A stretch of DNA of 64,000 nucleotides from Gaiellasilicea sp963794385 (GTDB lineage: Bacteria; Actinomycetota; Thermoleophilia; Gaiellales; Gaiellaceae): contig CAWCDT010000002.1 of assembly GCA_963794385.1 (NCBI GenBank), positions 221,383 through 285,382 of the forward strand. Reading direction: 5' to 3'. Position numbers and translations under genes: made by a program. The notes beneath the pieces are model-generated. The model saw only the letters and a program-made list of their open reading frames with translations, was not told where the DNA came from and did not search any database. Shown here piece after piece: positions 1 through 8,906 of this stretch (within the stretch, counting starts at the first letter, position 1; every line of letters begins with the position of its first letter).

Positions 1-30
1 CGGCGAGAAGGTCGGCTCCACGACGTCGAG

Positions 31-330
31 CTAGGCGGGCTCCTGGTGGAAAGCCGCCCGTGCCGCCGCGAGCTCTCCTCGTCGCGGGCGGCGTGGAGTG
101 CGCGGACGAAGTCGCGGAAGCCGCAGGTCGGCGCGTGGACGTTCAGGAAACGCGCCTCCTCGGACGCGGTGGGCGCGAACGTGTGCGGCACGTTAGGCGG
201 CACCTGCACACAAGAGCTGGCGGTGGCGCGCAGCTGCTGACCGCCGGCCGTGACCTCGAGCGCACGGCGAGGACGTAGATACGATCGGGTGAGCCGGTTC
301 AGATGCCTTGGCAGCCGGCTCGTCCCTCAC
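31..330 (-). pseudogene. Cupin-domain protein remnant, frameshifted
   Basis: On the minus strand three short frames add up to one small cupin. Frame one gives DRIYVLA, the next EVTAGGQQLRATASSC and VPPNVPHTFAPTASEEARFLNVHAP followed by GFRDFVRALHAARDE, and a third ends LAAARAAFHQEPA before the TAG at 31-33. The pattern of PPNVPHTF followed by FLNVHAP and GF is typical of the second half of cupin_2 proteins. A GTG at 328-330 could start it. At least two one-base shifts break it, so it is either a decayed gene or badly read sequence. It follows another broken cupin on the same strand. Substrate unknown. Confidence 0.45.
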
Positions 331-357
331 CTCGATTCGAATCTCGTCCCGTCGACG

Positions 358-849
358 TCAGCGAGCAGGCCCCTCACCGACGCTGACGATCGGCGAGTAC
401 TCGCCGTCCGGTCCATCGGCCGGGTCGGCCGCCGTCCGCAGGCGGATCCTCGGAGTCGAAGCCGGGCGTCACACCGCGCAGGTAGTCGGCGAAGCCGCCG
501 CCGGGAGCGTGGAAGTTGAGGTAGCGCACTTCCGCATCGCTCCCGTTGCGGAAGCCGTGGACGACGAGCGGCGGCGCAAGCACGAGCGATCCGGCTGGAA
601 GAACGGTCTCGCGCCGCTCGGGGCCGACCAGGACCGTCAGCTCGCCCGCGAGGACGAAGAAGAGATCGCTGTGGTTGCGGTGCACATGCGGGCTCGCACC
701 GTCGAGGCCGGCGCCCATTCGAGACCACGGGCGCACAGCTCATCGTGGTCGCAGAGAATCTCGAGCCGCCGGTTCTCGGAGTCGCGAACGACCTCGCCCT
801 CGCCGGGGCGTAGGAGGAGCGGTTGGGCTACGTCGAGCTCCATTGCCAT
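358..849 (-). pseudogene. Cupin-domain protein, frameshifted
   Basis: The minus strand encodes a single-domain cupin in three frames. It begins MELDVAQPLLLRPGEGEVV and shifts near 736 into SPHVHRNHSDLFFVLAGEL, then PAGSLVLAPPLVVHGFRNG and YLNFHAPGGGFADYLRG. A further shift near 430 gives GEYSPIVSVGEGPAR and a TGA at 358-360. The HVHRNHSD metal-binding first motif, with a later His in VVHGF, is intact. The start (ATG at 843 or 849) overlaps the first codons of dnaE2 on the other strand, so the true start may lie further in. Likely a metal-binding cupin of unknown substrate; the breaks may be sequence errors. Confidence 0.6.
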
Positions 850-3800
850 TCAGCGTATTCCTTTCTCGACGGGGCATCGCATCCCGAGGAGCTCGCCCTG
901 CAGGCCGCCGAGCTCGGCTACGAGGCGCTCGCGCTCACCGACCACGAGGGGGTCTACGGCTCGCTCGAGCTCGCGCACGCGGCCAAGCTCCTCGGCGTCC
1001 GCGCGATCACCGGCGCCGAGGTGACGCTGGACGGCGGTTCTCACGTGACGCTCCTGGTCGAGTCGCCGCAGGGTTACGCGAACCTCTGTCGGCTCCTCAC
1101 GGCCGCGCACGCGCACACACGGCCGAAGGAAGGGGAATTGTTGTCGCCGGCCCTCGACCCAGGGCTCCTCGCGGAGCTGAACGAGGGGCTCGTCTGCCTC
1201 TCCGGCTGCGCCCGGCAGGGGCTCGGCGTTCGCGACCCGAACGCCGCCGTGACGCTCGCCCGCGCGTTCGGACCGGAGCGCTTCTATGTCGAGCTGCAAC
1301 GGCCGTTCGAGCGCGGCGACGCGCGCCGGAACGTGCTCCTGCGCGACCTCGCCGAGCACGCGGGGGTGCAGACAGTGGTCACCGGCAACGTCCACGCCCA
1401 CCATCAGCGCCGGACGGCGCTCCAGGACGTGCTCGTCGCGATCCGCCACCGCGCCTCGCTCGAGTCGTGCGAGGCGGAGCGGCGCGGGAACCGCGAGTGC
1501 ATCCTGCGCGCGCCGGCGGAGATGCTCGAGCTCTTTCCGGACGATCGCGACGCCGTCCTGCGCACGGGGGAGGTGGCGGCGCGGCTCGAGTTCGACCTGA
1601 CCGCGGAGCTCGGCTACCGCTACCCCGACTTCGCCGACGGGGAGGAGCCGGCGATCCGCCGCCTCGCCCAGGTCTGTGAGGACGCGTTCTCGGAGCGCTA
1701 CCCGCCAAGTAACAGACTGTTACTTGGCGCCGCTCGGGCACGGCTCGAGCAGGAGCTCAAGCTGATCGACGTGCTCGGGCTGGCCGGCTTCTTCCTCCTC
1801 CACTGGGAGGTGCTCGAGCTGGCGCGGGAGCTCGCGAACGGGATCCGCGGGCCCGGCTCGCCGCGCCGCTTCTTGCCGCCCGGGCGGGGGCGCGGCTCGT
1901 CGGTCGGCTCGATCGTCTGCTACCTGACCGGCCTCTCGCACGTCGATCCGGTCGCGCAGAACCTCTCGCTCGGCCGCTTCCTGAACCGGGAGCTCGCCTC
2001 GGTCCCGGACATCGACCTCGACTTCCCGCGCGACATCCGGGAGCAGCTGATCGTCGCCGTCACTGAGCGCTACGGCCGCGAGCACGCCTCGCTCGTCGCG
2101 AGCTTCTCCACCTACCGCGCCCGCGGCGCGATTCGCGATGTCGGCAAGGCGCTAGGGCTCCCGTTCGCCGAGCTGGAGCGGCTGGCGCGCGTCTCGGACG
2201 GCTGGAACGCGAAGAAGGTCGCCGACGAGCTCGCGCTCTTGCCCGAGGCGGAGCGGCGGCTGCTCTCCCCGCGCTGGCGTGCGTTCGCGGAGCTGACCAG
2301 AGAGATCGCGGGGTTGCCGCGGCACATCTCGCAGCATCCCGGCGGGATGGTGATCTCGTCGCGTCCCCTCATCGAGCTCGTGCCGGTGCAGCCAGCAGCG
2401 ATGGCCGGCCGCCAGCTCTGCCAGTGGGACAAGGACTCGTGCTCCGACGCCGGCTTCCTCAAGATCGACCTGCTGGGGCTGGGAATGCTCTCCGCGGTCG
2501 AGGACTGCGTCGAGCAGATCGCCGAGGTCTACGGCGAGCCGATCGACCTGACCCGGATCCCACTCGACGACCCGGACGTCTACGCCGAGATCCAGCGCGC
2601 CGACACGATCGGCGACTTCCAGATCGAGAGCCGCGCGCAGATGCAGAGCCTGCTTCGGACGAAGCCGGAGAACCTCGACGACCTGACCGTGCAGGTCGCG
2701 CTCGTCCGGCCGGGGCCGATCCAGGGCAAGGCCGTTCACCCCTACATCGACGCGCGCGAGCGGCTCCGAGTCGACCCGGGCTACGTGCCCCCGGTCGACC
2801 ACGAGCTCCTTCGGGAACCGCTCCGCGAGACGCACGGCGTCGTCGTCTTCCAGGACCAGGTGCTCGACGTGGCGATGGTGCTCGCCGGCTTCACGATCGG
2901 CGAGGCGGAGGGGCTACGCCGCGCGATGAGCAGGAAGCGGAGTGAGGAGGCGATCGAGGCGTACCGGGAGCGGTTCATCGAGGGCGCTGCGGCGAACGGC
3001 GTCGATGCGGAGACGGCCGACGAGGTCTACGACAAGCTGGCGGGGTTCTCCGGCTTCGGCTTCCCGAAGTCGCACGCGGCCGCCTTCGGCCTCCTGGCCT
3101 ACCAGTCGGCCTGGCTGCGCCACCACTATCCCGCGGAGTTCCTCTGCTCGCTCCTCAACGCCCAGCCGATGGGCTTCTACCCGCCCTCTTCGCTCGTTCG
3201 GGACGCGCAGAGACGTGGAGTGGAGGTGCGGCCGCCCGACGTGAACCTGAGCGAGACCCGCTGCACCTGGGACGAGGGCGCCGTGCGCATGGGCCTCAAG
3301 TACGTCAAGTCGGTGGGCGAGGACGACGCGGATGCGCTCGTCGCCGAGCGGGAGGCGAACGGCCCCTACGCGGGCGTCGGCGACCTCGCGCGGCGGGTGC
3401 CGCTCGATGCGCGCGAGCTGGAGGCGCTGCTCCGGAGCGGCGCCTGCGACAGCTGGGGGAAGCGGCGCGACCTGCTCTGGGAGCTCGGCCTCGTCACGCG
3501 ACCGCAGACGGTGCAGCGCGAGAGCAAGCAGCTCGCGCTCGAGCTCGACCCGACCGTGGCCACGCCCGAGCTGCCCGACCTGACCGCCTGGGAGCGGATG
3601 CTCGCCGACTACGCGACGACGAGCGTCTCGGTCGACGTCCATCCGCTGACCCTGCTGCGGCCGCACCTCGCGCCGGAAGTGCTGCCGAGCGACGTCCTGA
3701 ACGAGTCTCCGCACCGCAGCCGGGTCGCGTTCGCCGGGATGGCGGTTGCGCGCCAGCGGCCGGCCACGGCGCACGGGATCGTCTTCATGCTGCTCGAGGA

Positions 3801-4029
3801 CGAGCTCGGCCAGGTCAACCTGATCGTCTCGCCCGAGGTGTACGAGCGGAACCGTGCGGTTGTGCGCGGCGAGCCGCTCCTTCTCGTCCGCGGCCGCTTC
3901 GAGCGGATCAAGGAGAACCGGAACATCGTCGTCGAGACGCTCGAGAGCCTCGGCCCGCTCGCCCGCCGGATCGCGTCCCACGACGTCGGCGCGGCGCTCC
4001 CGTCCGCCCACCACTTCGGGCATCGCTGA
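823..4029 (+). CDS. dnaE2: Error-prone DNA polymerase III alpha subunit DnaE2
   Basis: 1068-residue C-family polymerase for damage-tolerant DNA synthesis, in other actinobacteria working with ImuA'/ImuB in SOS mutagenesis. The N-terminus YVELHCHSAYSFLDGASHPE is the DnaE2 form of the PHP domain. The polymerase core carries GRGSSVGS and the PDIDLDFP catalytic acidic motif (about residues 350-405), followed by the fingers and the helix-hairpin-helix region GFSGFGFPKSHAAAFGLLAYQS (around 740). A C-terminal OB fold includes GIVFMLLEDELGQVNLIV. The start is a TTG at 823, chosen because an in-frame TAG lies at 811 and a strong AGGAGG sits five bases upstream. The 13-bp-arm palindrome at 1703-1729 lies inside the gene and is read in frame as PPSNRLLLGAA, adding rare codons such as TTA and AGA to a linker. 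No imuA or imuB is seen nearby. Confidence 0.95.
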   Translation: MGYVELHCHSAYSFLDGASHPEELALQAAELGYEALALTDHEGVYGSLELAHAAKLLGVRAITGAEVTLDGGSHVTLLVESPQGYANLCRLLTAAHAHTRPKEGELLSPALDPGLLAELNEGLVCLSGCARQGLGVRDPNAAVTLARAFGPERFYVELQRPFERGDARRNVLLRDLAEHAGVQTVVTGNVHAHHQRRTALQDVLVAIRHRASLESCEAERRGNRECILRAPAEMLELFPDDRDAVLRTGEVAARLEFDLTAELGYRYPDFADGEEPAIRRLAQVCEDAFSERYPPSNRLLLGAARARLEQELKLIDVLGLAGFFLLHWEVLELARELANGIRGPGSPRRFLPPGRGRGSSVGSIVCYLTGLSHVDPVAQNLSLGRFLNRELASVPDIDLDFPRDIREQLIVAVTERYGREHASLVASFSTYRARGAIRDVGKALGLPFAELERLARVSDGWNAKKVADELALLPEAERRLLSPRWRAFAELTREIAGLPRHISQHPGGMVISSRPLIELVPVQPAAMAGRQLCQWDKDSCSDAGFLKIDLLGLGMLSAVEDCVEQIAEVYGEPIDLTRIPLDDPDVYAEIQRADTIGDFQIESRAQMQSLLRTKPENLDDLTVQVALVRPGPIQGKAVHPYIDARERLRVDPGYVPPVDHELLREPLRETHGVVVFQDQVLDVAMVLAGFTIGEAEGLRRAMSRKRSEEAIEAYRERFIEGAAANGVDAETADEVYDKLAGFSGFGFPKSHAAAFGLLAYQSAWLRHHYPAEFLCSLLNAQPMGFYPPSSLVRDAQRRGVEVRPPDVNLSETRCTWDEGAVRMGLKYVKSVGEDDADALVAEREANGPYAGVGDLARRVPLDARELEALLRSGACDSWGKRRDLLWELGLVTRPQTVQRESKQLALELDPTVATPELPDLTAWERMLADYATTSVSVDVHPLTLLRPHLAPEVLPSDVLNESPHRSRVAFAGMAVARQRPATAHGIVFMLLEDELGQVNLIVSPEVYERNRAVVRGEPLLLVRGRFERIKENRNIVVETLESLGPLARRIASHDVGAALPSAHHFGHR
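1703..1729. repeat. Palindromic element copy 1, inside dnaE2
   Basis: Perfect inverted repeat with 13-base arms around one central A; the core is GTAACAGACTGTTAC. The same 21-base core recurs at 14509-14529, with a degenerate copy at 11674-11686. Here it keeps the dnaE2 frame open and is AT-richer than its surroundings. A small dispersed palindromic (REP- or MITE-like) unit is the simplest reading. Confidence 0.75.
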
Positions 4030-4031
4030 GG

Positions 4032-4250
4032 TCAGAGGAGATCGACGAACTCAGCCGGTGTGAGACCGGCTTGCCGCAGGACCGACGCCAGCGTCCCGCG
4101 TGCGAGCTCGGCGTGGAGAGGGACGATCACGGTCCGTCCGGCCGAGTTGCGGAGCTTGACGTGGCTGCCACGCTGCCTGACTCGGTCGAAGCCTGCATGA
4201 GAACGTGCCCGCACGACCTGCGCGCCGGACACGACGGGGAGTCGCGTCAC
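4032..4250 (-). CDS. hicA: HicA-family mRNA interferase toxin
   Basis: 72-residue protein of the HicA/YcfA double-stranded-RNA-binding fold. HicA toxins cleave mRNA without the ribosome and are neutralised by HicB. The sequence shows the usual layout: an N-terminal LPVVSGAQVVRARSHAGFDRV, then RQRGSHVKLRN with the catalytic His of the GSH motif, then TVIVPLHAELARGTLASVLRQAGLT. Its ATG overlaps the stop of the upstream hicB-like gene by four bases, so the two are translationally coupled with the antitoxin first. It ends three bases from the convergent end of dnaE2. Confidence 0.85.
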   Translation of the reverse strand: MTRLPVVSGAQVVRARSHAGFDRVRQRGSHVKLRNSAGRTVIVPLHAELARGTLASVLRQAGLTPAEFVDLL

Positions 4251-4681
4251 GCAGCGACTTCGACCGACGCGATGATCGGCGGGGCCAGCGTGGGTGGGGC
4301 GGGCACGTCCTCGAAGTAGAGCTCGAGCGCCTCTTTGAGGTTCACGAGCGCGTCGTCGAGCGTCCTACCCTGGCTCGTCACCTCTACCTCGAGGCACCGC
4401 GCTACGAACCACGGCGGCTCGTGACTGACGGCGGCAGTCAGCCTGTGATGCTGGCGAGCGCTCGGCGGTGGGGCTGAGGCCGCGTTCTCGGCGAGCCCGT
4501 GAACGAGCGACGAAGCTGTCGGAGCCGGCCACGACGCGTCGCCCGAGAGCAGCCGCGGCAGCCAGTACGACGTGAAGAAGTCGGCGCCGCTCTTCCCGCG
4601 CTCGGTGAGCACGACCTGGTCGCGAACCCTGCGCAGCACCGGCTCCGGCTCACCGACAAAGAAACGATTGACCGAGCGCAC
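4247..4681 (-). CDS. hicB: HicB-like antitoxin with unexplained N-terminal extension
   Basis: The last 65 residues (LTAAVSHEPPWFVARCLEVEVTSQGRTLDDALVNLKEALELYFED) are a typical HicB partial RNase-H-like domain, and the gene directly precedes and overlaps hicA. The open frame continues upstream for about 80 residues (MRSVNRFFVGEPEPVLRRVRDQVVLTERGKSG and following) that I do not recognise. No ATG, GTG or TTG lies in frame close to the usual HicB start, so either the extension is real, an upstream shift hides the true start, or a CTG at 4441 is used. No DNA-binding domain follows the HicB core, as in the short HicB forms. It lies head to head with the truncated GH15 gene. Confidence 0.6.
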   Translation of the reverse strand: MRSVNRFFVGEPEPVLRRVRDQVVLTERGKSGADFFTSYWLPRLLSGDASWPAPTASSLVHGLAENAASAPPPSARQHHRLTAAVSHEPPWFVARCLEVEVTSQGRTLDDALVNLKEALELYFEDVPAPPTLAPPIIASVEVAA

Positions 4682-4707
4682 GTCCTCGTAGCCCTTGCCT
4701 CCCGAAC

Positions 4708-6349
4708 GTGGACTCCGCGCCGGTCTTCGATCGGATCCTCGACGCGGAAGGCGGCCGCTTCGAGCTCTGCCCCGAGCAGCCGTTCGACGGCGAAGCGGCA
4801 GTACCGCGACGAGACGAACGTGCTCGAGACGACCTTCCGGACGACGACGGCGACGTCCGCGTCACCGACGCGCTGACGCTGCACGACGAGCGGACGCTCG
4901 GACCGCTCCGCGAGCTCGTCAGGGTCGTCGACGGGCTCGAGGGAAGCGTGGAAATGCGCTGGCGCTTCGAGCCCCGCCTCGACTTCGGCCGGCGCTCGCT
5001 TCGCACCGGCCGGCGCGGCGACGCCCGCGTGGCGCTGAACGGGAAAGACGCGCTCGGCCTCTCGAGCTGGGACGCCGGCGACGGCGCGTTCACCGCGACG
5101 GGGGGCTCACGGGCGACGCTGGCGCTGACCCACGCCCACATGGAGCCGCTCGTGCTCCCCAGACGCGCCGATGTGGAGCGGCGCGTCGAGGACACCGCCG
5201 CGTTCTGGGCGGACTGGACCGGCCGGCTCGTGTACGACGGGCCGTGGCGGGATGCCGTGATTCGCAGCGCGCTTGCGCTCAAGCTGCTCGCCTTCTCGCC
5301 CTCCGGCTGCATCGTCGCCGCCCCGACGACCTCGCTGCCCGAGCAGATCGGTGGCGATCGCAACTGGGATTACCGCTTCGGCTGGCTGCGCGACGGCCTC
5401 TATACGCTCCGCGCCCTGCTCGCGCTCGGCTGCGAGGACGAGGCCCGCGCCTTCTTCTGGTGGCAGATGCACGCGACGCGGATGACCGAGCCCGACCTGC
5501 GGCCGCTCTACTGCACCGACGGCGGCCTCCGTACCGACGAGCAGGAGTTGGCCCTGCCCGGGTATCGGGGCTCGCGGCCGGTGAGGGACGGCAACGCGGC
5601 GGCGACCCAGCTCCAGCTCGACACCTACGGCTCGCTGCTCGAGGGCGCGTGGCGCTTCTGGTCGAAGACCGGCTCGCTCGGCGCCGCCCGGCCGAAGGAG
5701 CTCGCCGCGCTCGCTGACTTCGTCGCGTCGGAGTGGCGCCGGCCGGACTGCGGGATCTGGGAATCGCGGGACGAGCCGAAGCACTACGTCCAGTCCAAGG
5801 CGATGTGCTGGACCGCACTCGACCGGTACAGGCGGCTGGCCGAGGCGGGAGTGGTCCGGGGAAGAGGACGCATGGCGCGCCGCCGCCGACGAGATCCGGG
5901 CGTGGATCGAGACCGAAGGGTGGAACGAACGCCGCCGCGCCTACGTCTGCGAGCCGGCAGCGGACGCGCTCGATGCGAGCCTGCTGACGATCGCCCTCTG
6001 TGCCTACACCGACGCCGCTGACGACCGCTTCGGCAGCACCGTCGACGCAATCAGGCGCAGCCTCGCCCGCGGCCCGTTCCTCTATCGCTTCACGGGCGCC
6101 GAGGACAACGAGGGCGCGTTTCTCACCTGCTCGTTCTGGCTCGTCGACGCCTTGGCGCGCGCGGGCCGTCGCGAGGAGGCGGCCGCCCTGATGGACGAGC
6201 TCGTCGCGGCCGCGAACGACGTCGGTCTCTACGCCGAGGAGATCGACCCGGAGTCGGGCGAGTTCCTCGGCAACCTGCCGCAGGGGCTCGTCCACCTCGC
6301 GCTCGTGAACGCGGCTGTCTCCTACGCCGGGGCGGAGGACGAGCCGTGA
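4708..6349 (+). CDS. GH15-family glucoamylase/trehalase-like hydrolase, N-truncated and frameshifted
   Basis: Glycoside hydrolase family 15 (alpha-glucan or trehalose hydrolysis). Conserved segments appear in order: DSAPVFDRILDAEGGRFEL, VRVTDALTLHDE, AFWADWTGRLVYDGPWRDAVIRSALALKLL, APTTSLPEQIGGDRNWDYRFGWLRD (general-acid region), GNAAATQLQLDTYG, CGIWESRDEPKHYVQSKAMCW, and late in the protein EEIDPESGEFLGNLPQG with the catalytic-base Glu region. The usual first 30 residues (ALVGRDGSVDWL type) are missing; only CLPN precedes the GTG at 4708. Two compensating shifts lie at 4795-4840, and one near 5860 moves the frame from AEAGVV to EEDAWRAAADEIRAWIE. It overlaps the next gene by GTGA. Confidence 0.8.
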
Positions 6350-6819
6350 TCCTCGGCGCGCTCGCGGGCGGGCTCGTGGGCACGGTCGTGCTCACGACGG
6401 GAAGCAGGCTGGCCCAGCACCTGGGCTGGACGCGGATGGACATCCCACTGCTGCTCGGCACCGTCTTCACCGTGTCCCGCGCCCGCGCGAGCGTGGTCGG
6501 CTACGCGATCCACTTCGCGAACGGGCTCCTCTTCGCGCTCGTCTACGGGCTCGTCTTCGAGGCCACCGGCCGTGCCGGCTGGCTCTTCGGGCTCCTCCTC
6601 GGCGCGGTGCACGGCGCCTTCGCGGGCGGCGCGCTCCTGAACGTGCTCCTGCCGGCGGTCCACCCGCGCATGGGGACCGCGTGGACGGATGCCCGCTCCG
6701 CGCCGCTGCTCGAGCCGCCCGGGTTCCTGCTCTCGAACTACGGGCACGCGACCCTAATTGCGACGTTCGCTCTGCACCTGGCCTACGGCGCGATCGTCGG
6801 GCTCTTCGCCTCGCTCTGA
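6346..6819 (+). CDS. Small multi-pass membrane protein, unknown
   Basis: 157 residues with four hydrophobic stretches: LGALAGGLVGTVVLTTGSRL, VGYAIHFANGLLFALVYGLVF, GWLFGLLLGAVHGAFAGGALL and ATLIATFALHLAYGAIVGLF. The short loop LPAVHPRMGTAWTD holds a His and charged residues. The gene overlaps the GH15 stop by GTGA and so is probably co-translated with it. The 3' end overlaps the convergent second GH15 gene by 37 bases. I do not recognise a family with a known function; its layout resembles small uncharacterised integral membrane proteins of environmental actinobacteria. Confidence 0.7.
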   Translation: MILGALAGGLVGTVVLTTGSRLAQHLGWTRMDIPLLLGTVFTVSRARASVVGYAIHFANGLLFALVYGLVFEATGRAGWLFGLLLGAVHGAFAGGALLNVLLPAVHPRMGTAWTDARSAPLLEPPGFLLSNYGHATLIATFALHLAYGAIVGLFASL

Positions 6820-8600
6820 GCCGTCAGCGCCCGGTCGAGGGAGAGGGCTGTGTGGAGGAGCCCGATGTGCGAGAACGCCTGCGGGAAGTTGCCGACGAGA
6901 CGGCGCTCGCCGGGGTCGTACTCCTCCGAGAGCAGGCCGAGGTCGTTGCGGAGCGCGAGAAGCCGCTCGAACAGCTCCTGCGCCTCCTCGAGCTCGCCGA
7001 GCAGGACGAGGTTGTCGACGAACCAGAAGGAGCAGAGAAAGAAGACGCCTTCGCCGGGCGGGAGCCCGTCGATCGACTCCGTCTCCTCGTCTTGGCGGTA
7101 ACGATGGACGAAGCCGTCCTCCATCAGCTCACGGCGCACCGCATCGAGCGTGCCGCGGACGCGGGGATCGCCGGCCGGCAGGAACCCAACGAGCGGAATC
7201 GTCAGGAGGCTCGCGTCGACCCGCTTCGAGCCGTACCACCCGACGAACGAGTTCAACTTGGAGTCGAAGCCGCGCTCGATCACCTCGCGGTGGATCTCGT
7301 CCCGGACGGCCCGCCAGCGCTCGGCAGGGCCGTCTCGCCCGAGCTCCTCGATCAGCCGCAGGCCACGGTCGAAGGCGACCCAGGCCATCACCTTCGAGTG
7401 CGTGAAATGCCGACGGGGGCCGCGCACCTCCCAGATCCCGTCGTCGGGCTCGCGCCAGCGCTGCTCGAGATTGCCGAGCAGGTGGCGCACGAGCGCCCAC
7501 GCCGTGTCGTCTGCGGGGAGACCGCGCTTGCGCGCCTGATAGAGGACGTCGAGGACCTCTCCGTAGACGTCGAGCTGGAACTGCTCGCTCGCGCCGTTCC
7601 CGACCCGCACCGGACGCGACTGCTCGTAACCCGTCGAGCCACGGCAGCTCGAGCTCGGTCAGCCTGCGCTCGCCGGCGGGCCCGTACATGATCTGGAGGT
7701 CGTCCGGGTCGCCGGCGACTGCGCGCAGGAGCCAGTCGCGCCAGGCGCCCGCCTCATCGACGAAGCCGTTCTCGAGCAGCCCGTTCAGCGCGAAGGTGGC
7801 GTCGCGCAGCCAGCAGAAGCGATAGTCCCAGTTGCGCACGCCGCCGATGCCGCTCGGGAAGCGAGGTGGTGGGGGCGGCGACGAGCCCGCCCGTCGGTGA
7901 ATACGTCATCGCCTTCAGCACCATCAGCGAGCGAAAGACCGCGTCTGCATAGCGGCCTCCGTAGGTGCAGCTCCGTGAGCCACTCCGTCCAGTAGGCGCA
8001 CGTGTCGGCGAACGCGTGCTCGGCGTCGATCGCCCGCGGCGGGTCGCGGTGCGATGGAAACCACGTGAGCACGAACGGCACGCGCTCGCCCGCGCTAACG
8101 GTGAGCTCGGCCACGGTGGTCAGGTTCTCGCCGCGTGCGTCGATCGGAGTGTCGAGGCAGAGCGCGTCCGGCCCCGCGACGGCGAGCCGCCTTCCGTCGT
8201 CGAGACGGTGCACCCAGGGCACGACCGAGCCGTAGTCGAAACGGATGACGAGCTCCATCCGCATCGGCACGGCCCCTTCGATGCCCTCGACGATCCGGAC
8301 GACGTCGGGGTCGGTCCCGCGCGGTGGCATGAAGTCGGTGACCCGCACGACGCCGTGCTCGGTATGGAAGTCGAGCTCGTGGACGAGCGAGCGATCGCGG
8401 TAGCGGCGCTCGACGCGCTCGATCGCGCAGTCGGGCGCGAGCAGCCAGCGGCCGTTCCGCTCGTCGCCGAGGAGCGCCGCGAAGCAGGCGCCGGAGTCGA
8501 AGCGGGGGAGGCAGAGCCAGTCGATCGAGCCGTTGCGGCCGACGAGCGCGGCGGTCTGCAGGTCGCCGATGAGCGCGTAGTCCTCGATCTGCATCGTCAT
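6783..8600 (-). CDS. GH15-family glucoamylase/trehalase-like hydrolase, frameshifted
   Basis: About 605 residues, complete at both ends, of the same family as the gene at 4.7 kb. The N-terminal domain MQIEDYALIGDLQTAALVGRNGSIDWLCLPRFDS is intact. The catalytic half has TYGGRYADAVFRSLMVLKAM, APTTSLP, GGVRNWDYRFCWLRDATF, FQLDVYGEVLD, GIWEVRGPRRHFTHSKVMAWVAFDRG and, at the end, SEEYDPGERRLVGNFPQAFSHIGLL. Three single-base shifts occur near 7965, 7858 and 7622, while every motif survives, which favours sequence error over decay. The start is ATG 8600 or ATG 8594. Actinobacterial members can act as trehalases or on short glucans; which applies here cannot be told. Confidence 0.8.
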
Positions 8601-8614
8601 TCCCGGAGGCCGCG

Positions 8615-8906
8615 TCAGGTTCGGGAACCGCCTTCGCGCCGCGCGCCCGAACGCCTGCTCGTAGGAGCCCCGCGTCTCCTCGTCGAGGGTGGCGGCGTAC
8701 GTGTCGCGCAGCTCCTCGAGGCGGTCGACGACCGCCTCCAGCACGAGCTGGTAATCGCCGTACGCCTCCTCCGCCTCGTCTCGCTCGGCCCGGTCGTAGG
8801 CGCGTTCCGCAGCCTCCGCCTCCTCCAGGAGCTCGGCCTCGTCCTCGGCAAAAAGGTCGAGCTGGCGCCGGACGAGGTCGCCGAACCGGTCGCGGCGGAA
8901 GATCAC
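8615..8906 (-). CDS. Acidic coiled-coil hypothetical protein
   Basis: About 97 residues, rich in Glu, Asp, Arg and Ala: IFRRDRFGDLVRRQLDLFAED, then a long helix with heptad-like spacing (ELLEEAEAAERAYDRAERDEAEEAYGDYQ) and LEAVVDRLEELRDTYAATLDEETRGSYEQAFGRAARRRFP. No known function. It starts with a GTG at 8906 that overlaps the stop of the glycosyltransferase gene (GTGA). No stop precedes the GH15 start in its own frame, so either a one-base shift hides the stop near 8615 or the two are read as a fusion. The first is more likely, since this acidic module is not part of GH15 enzymes. Confidence 0.55.
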
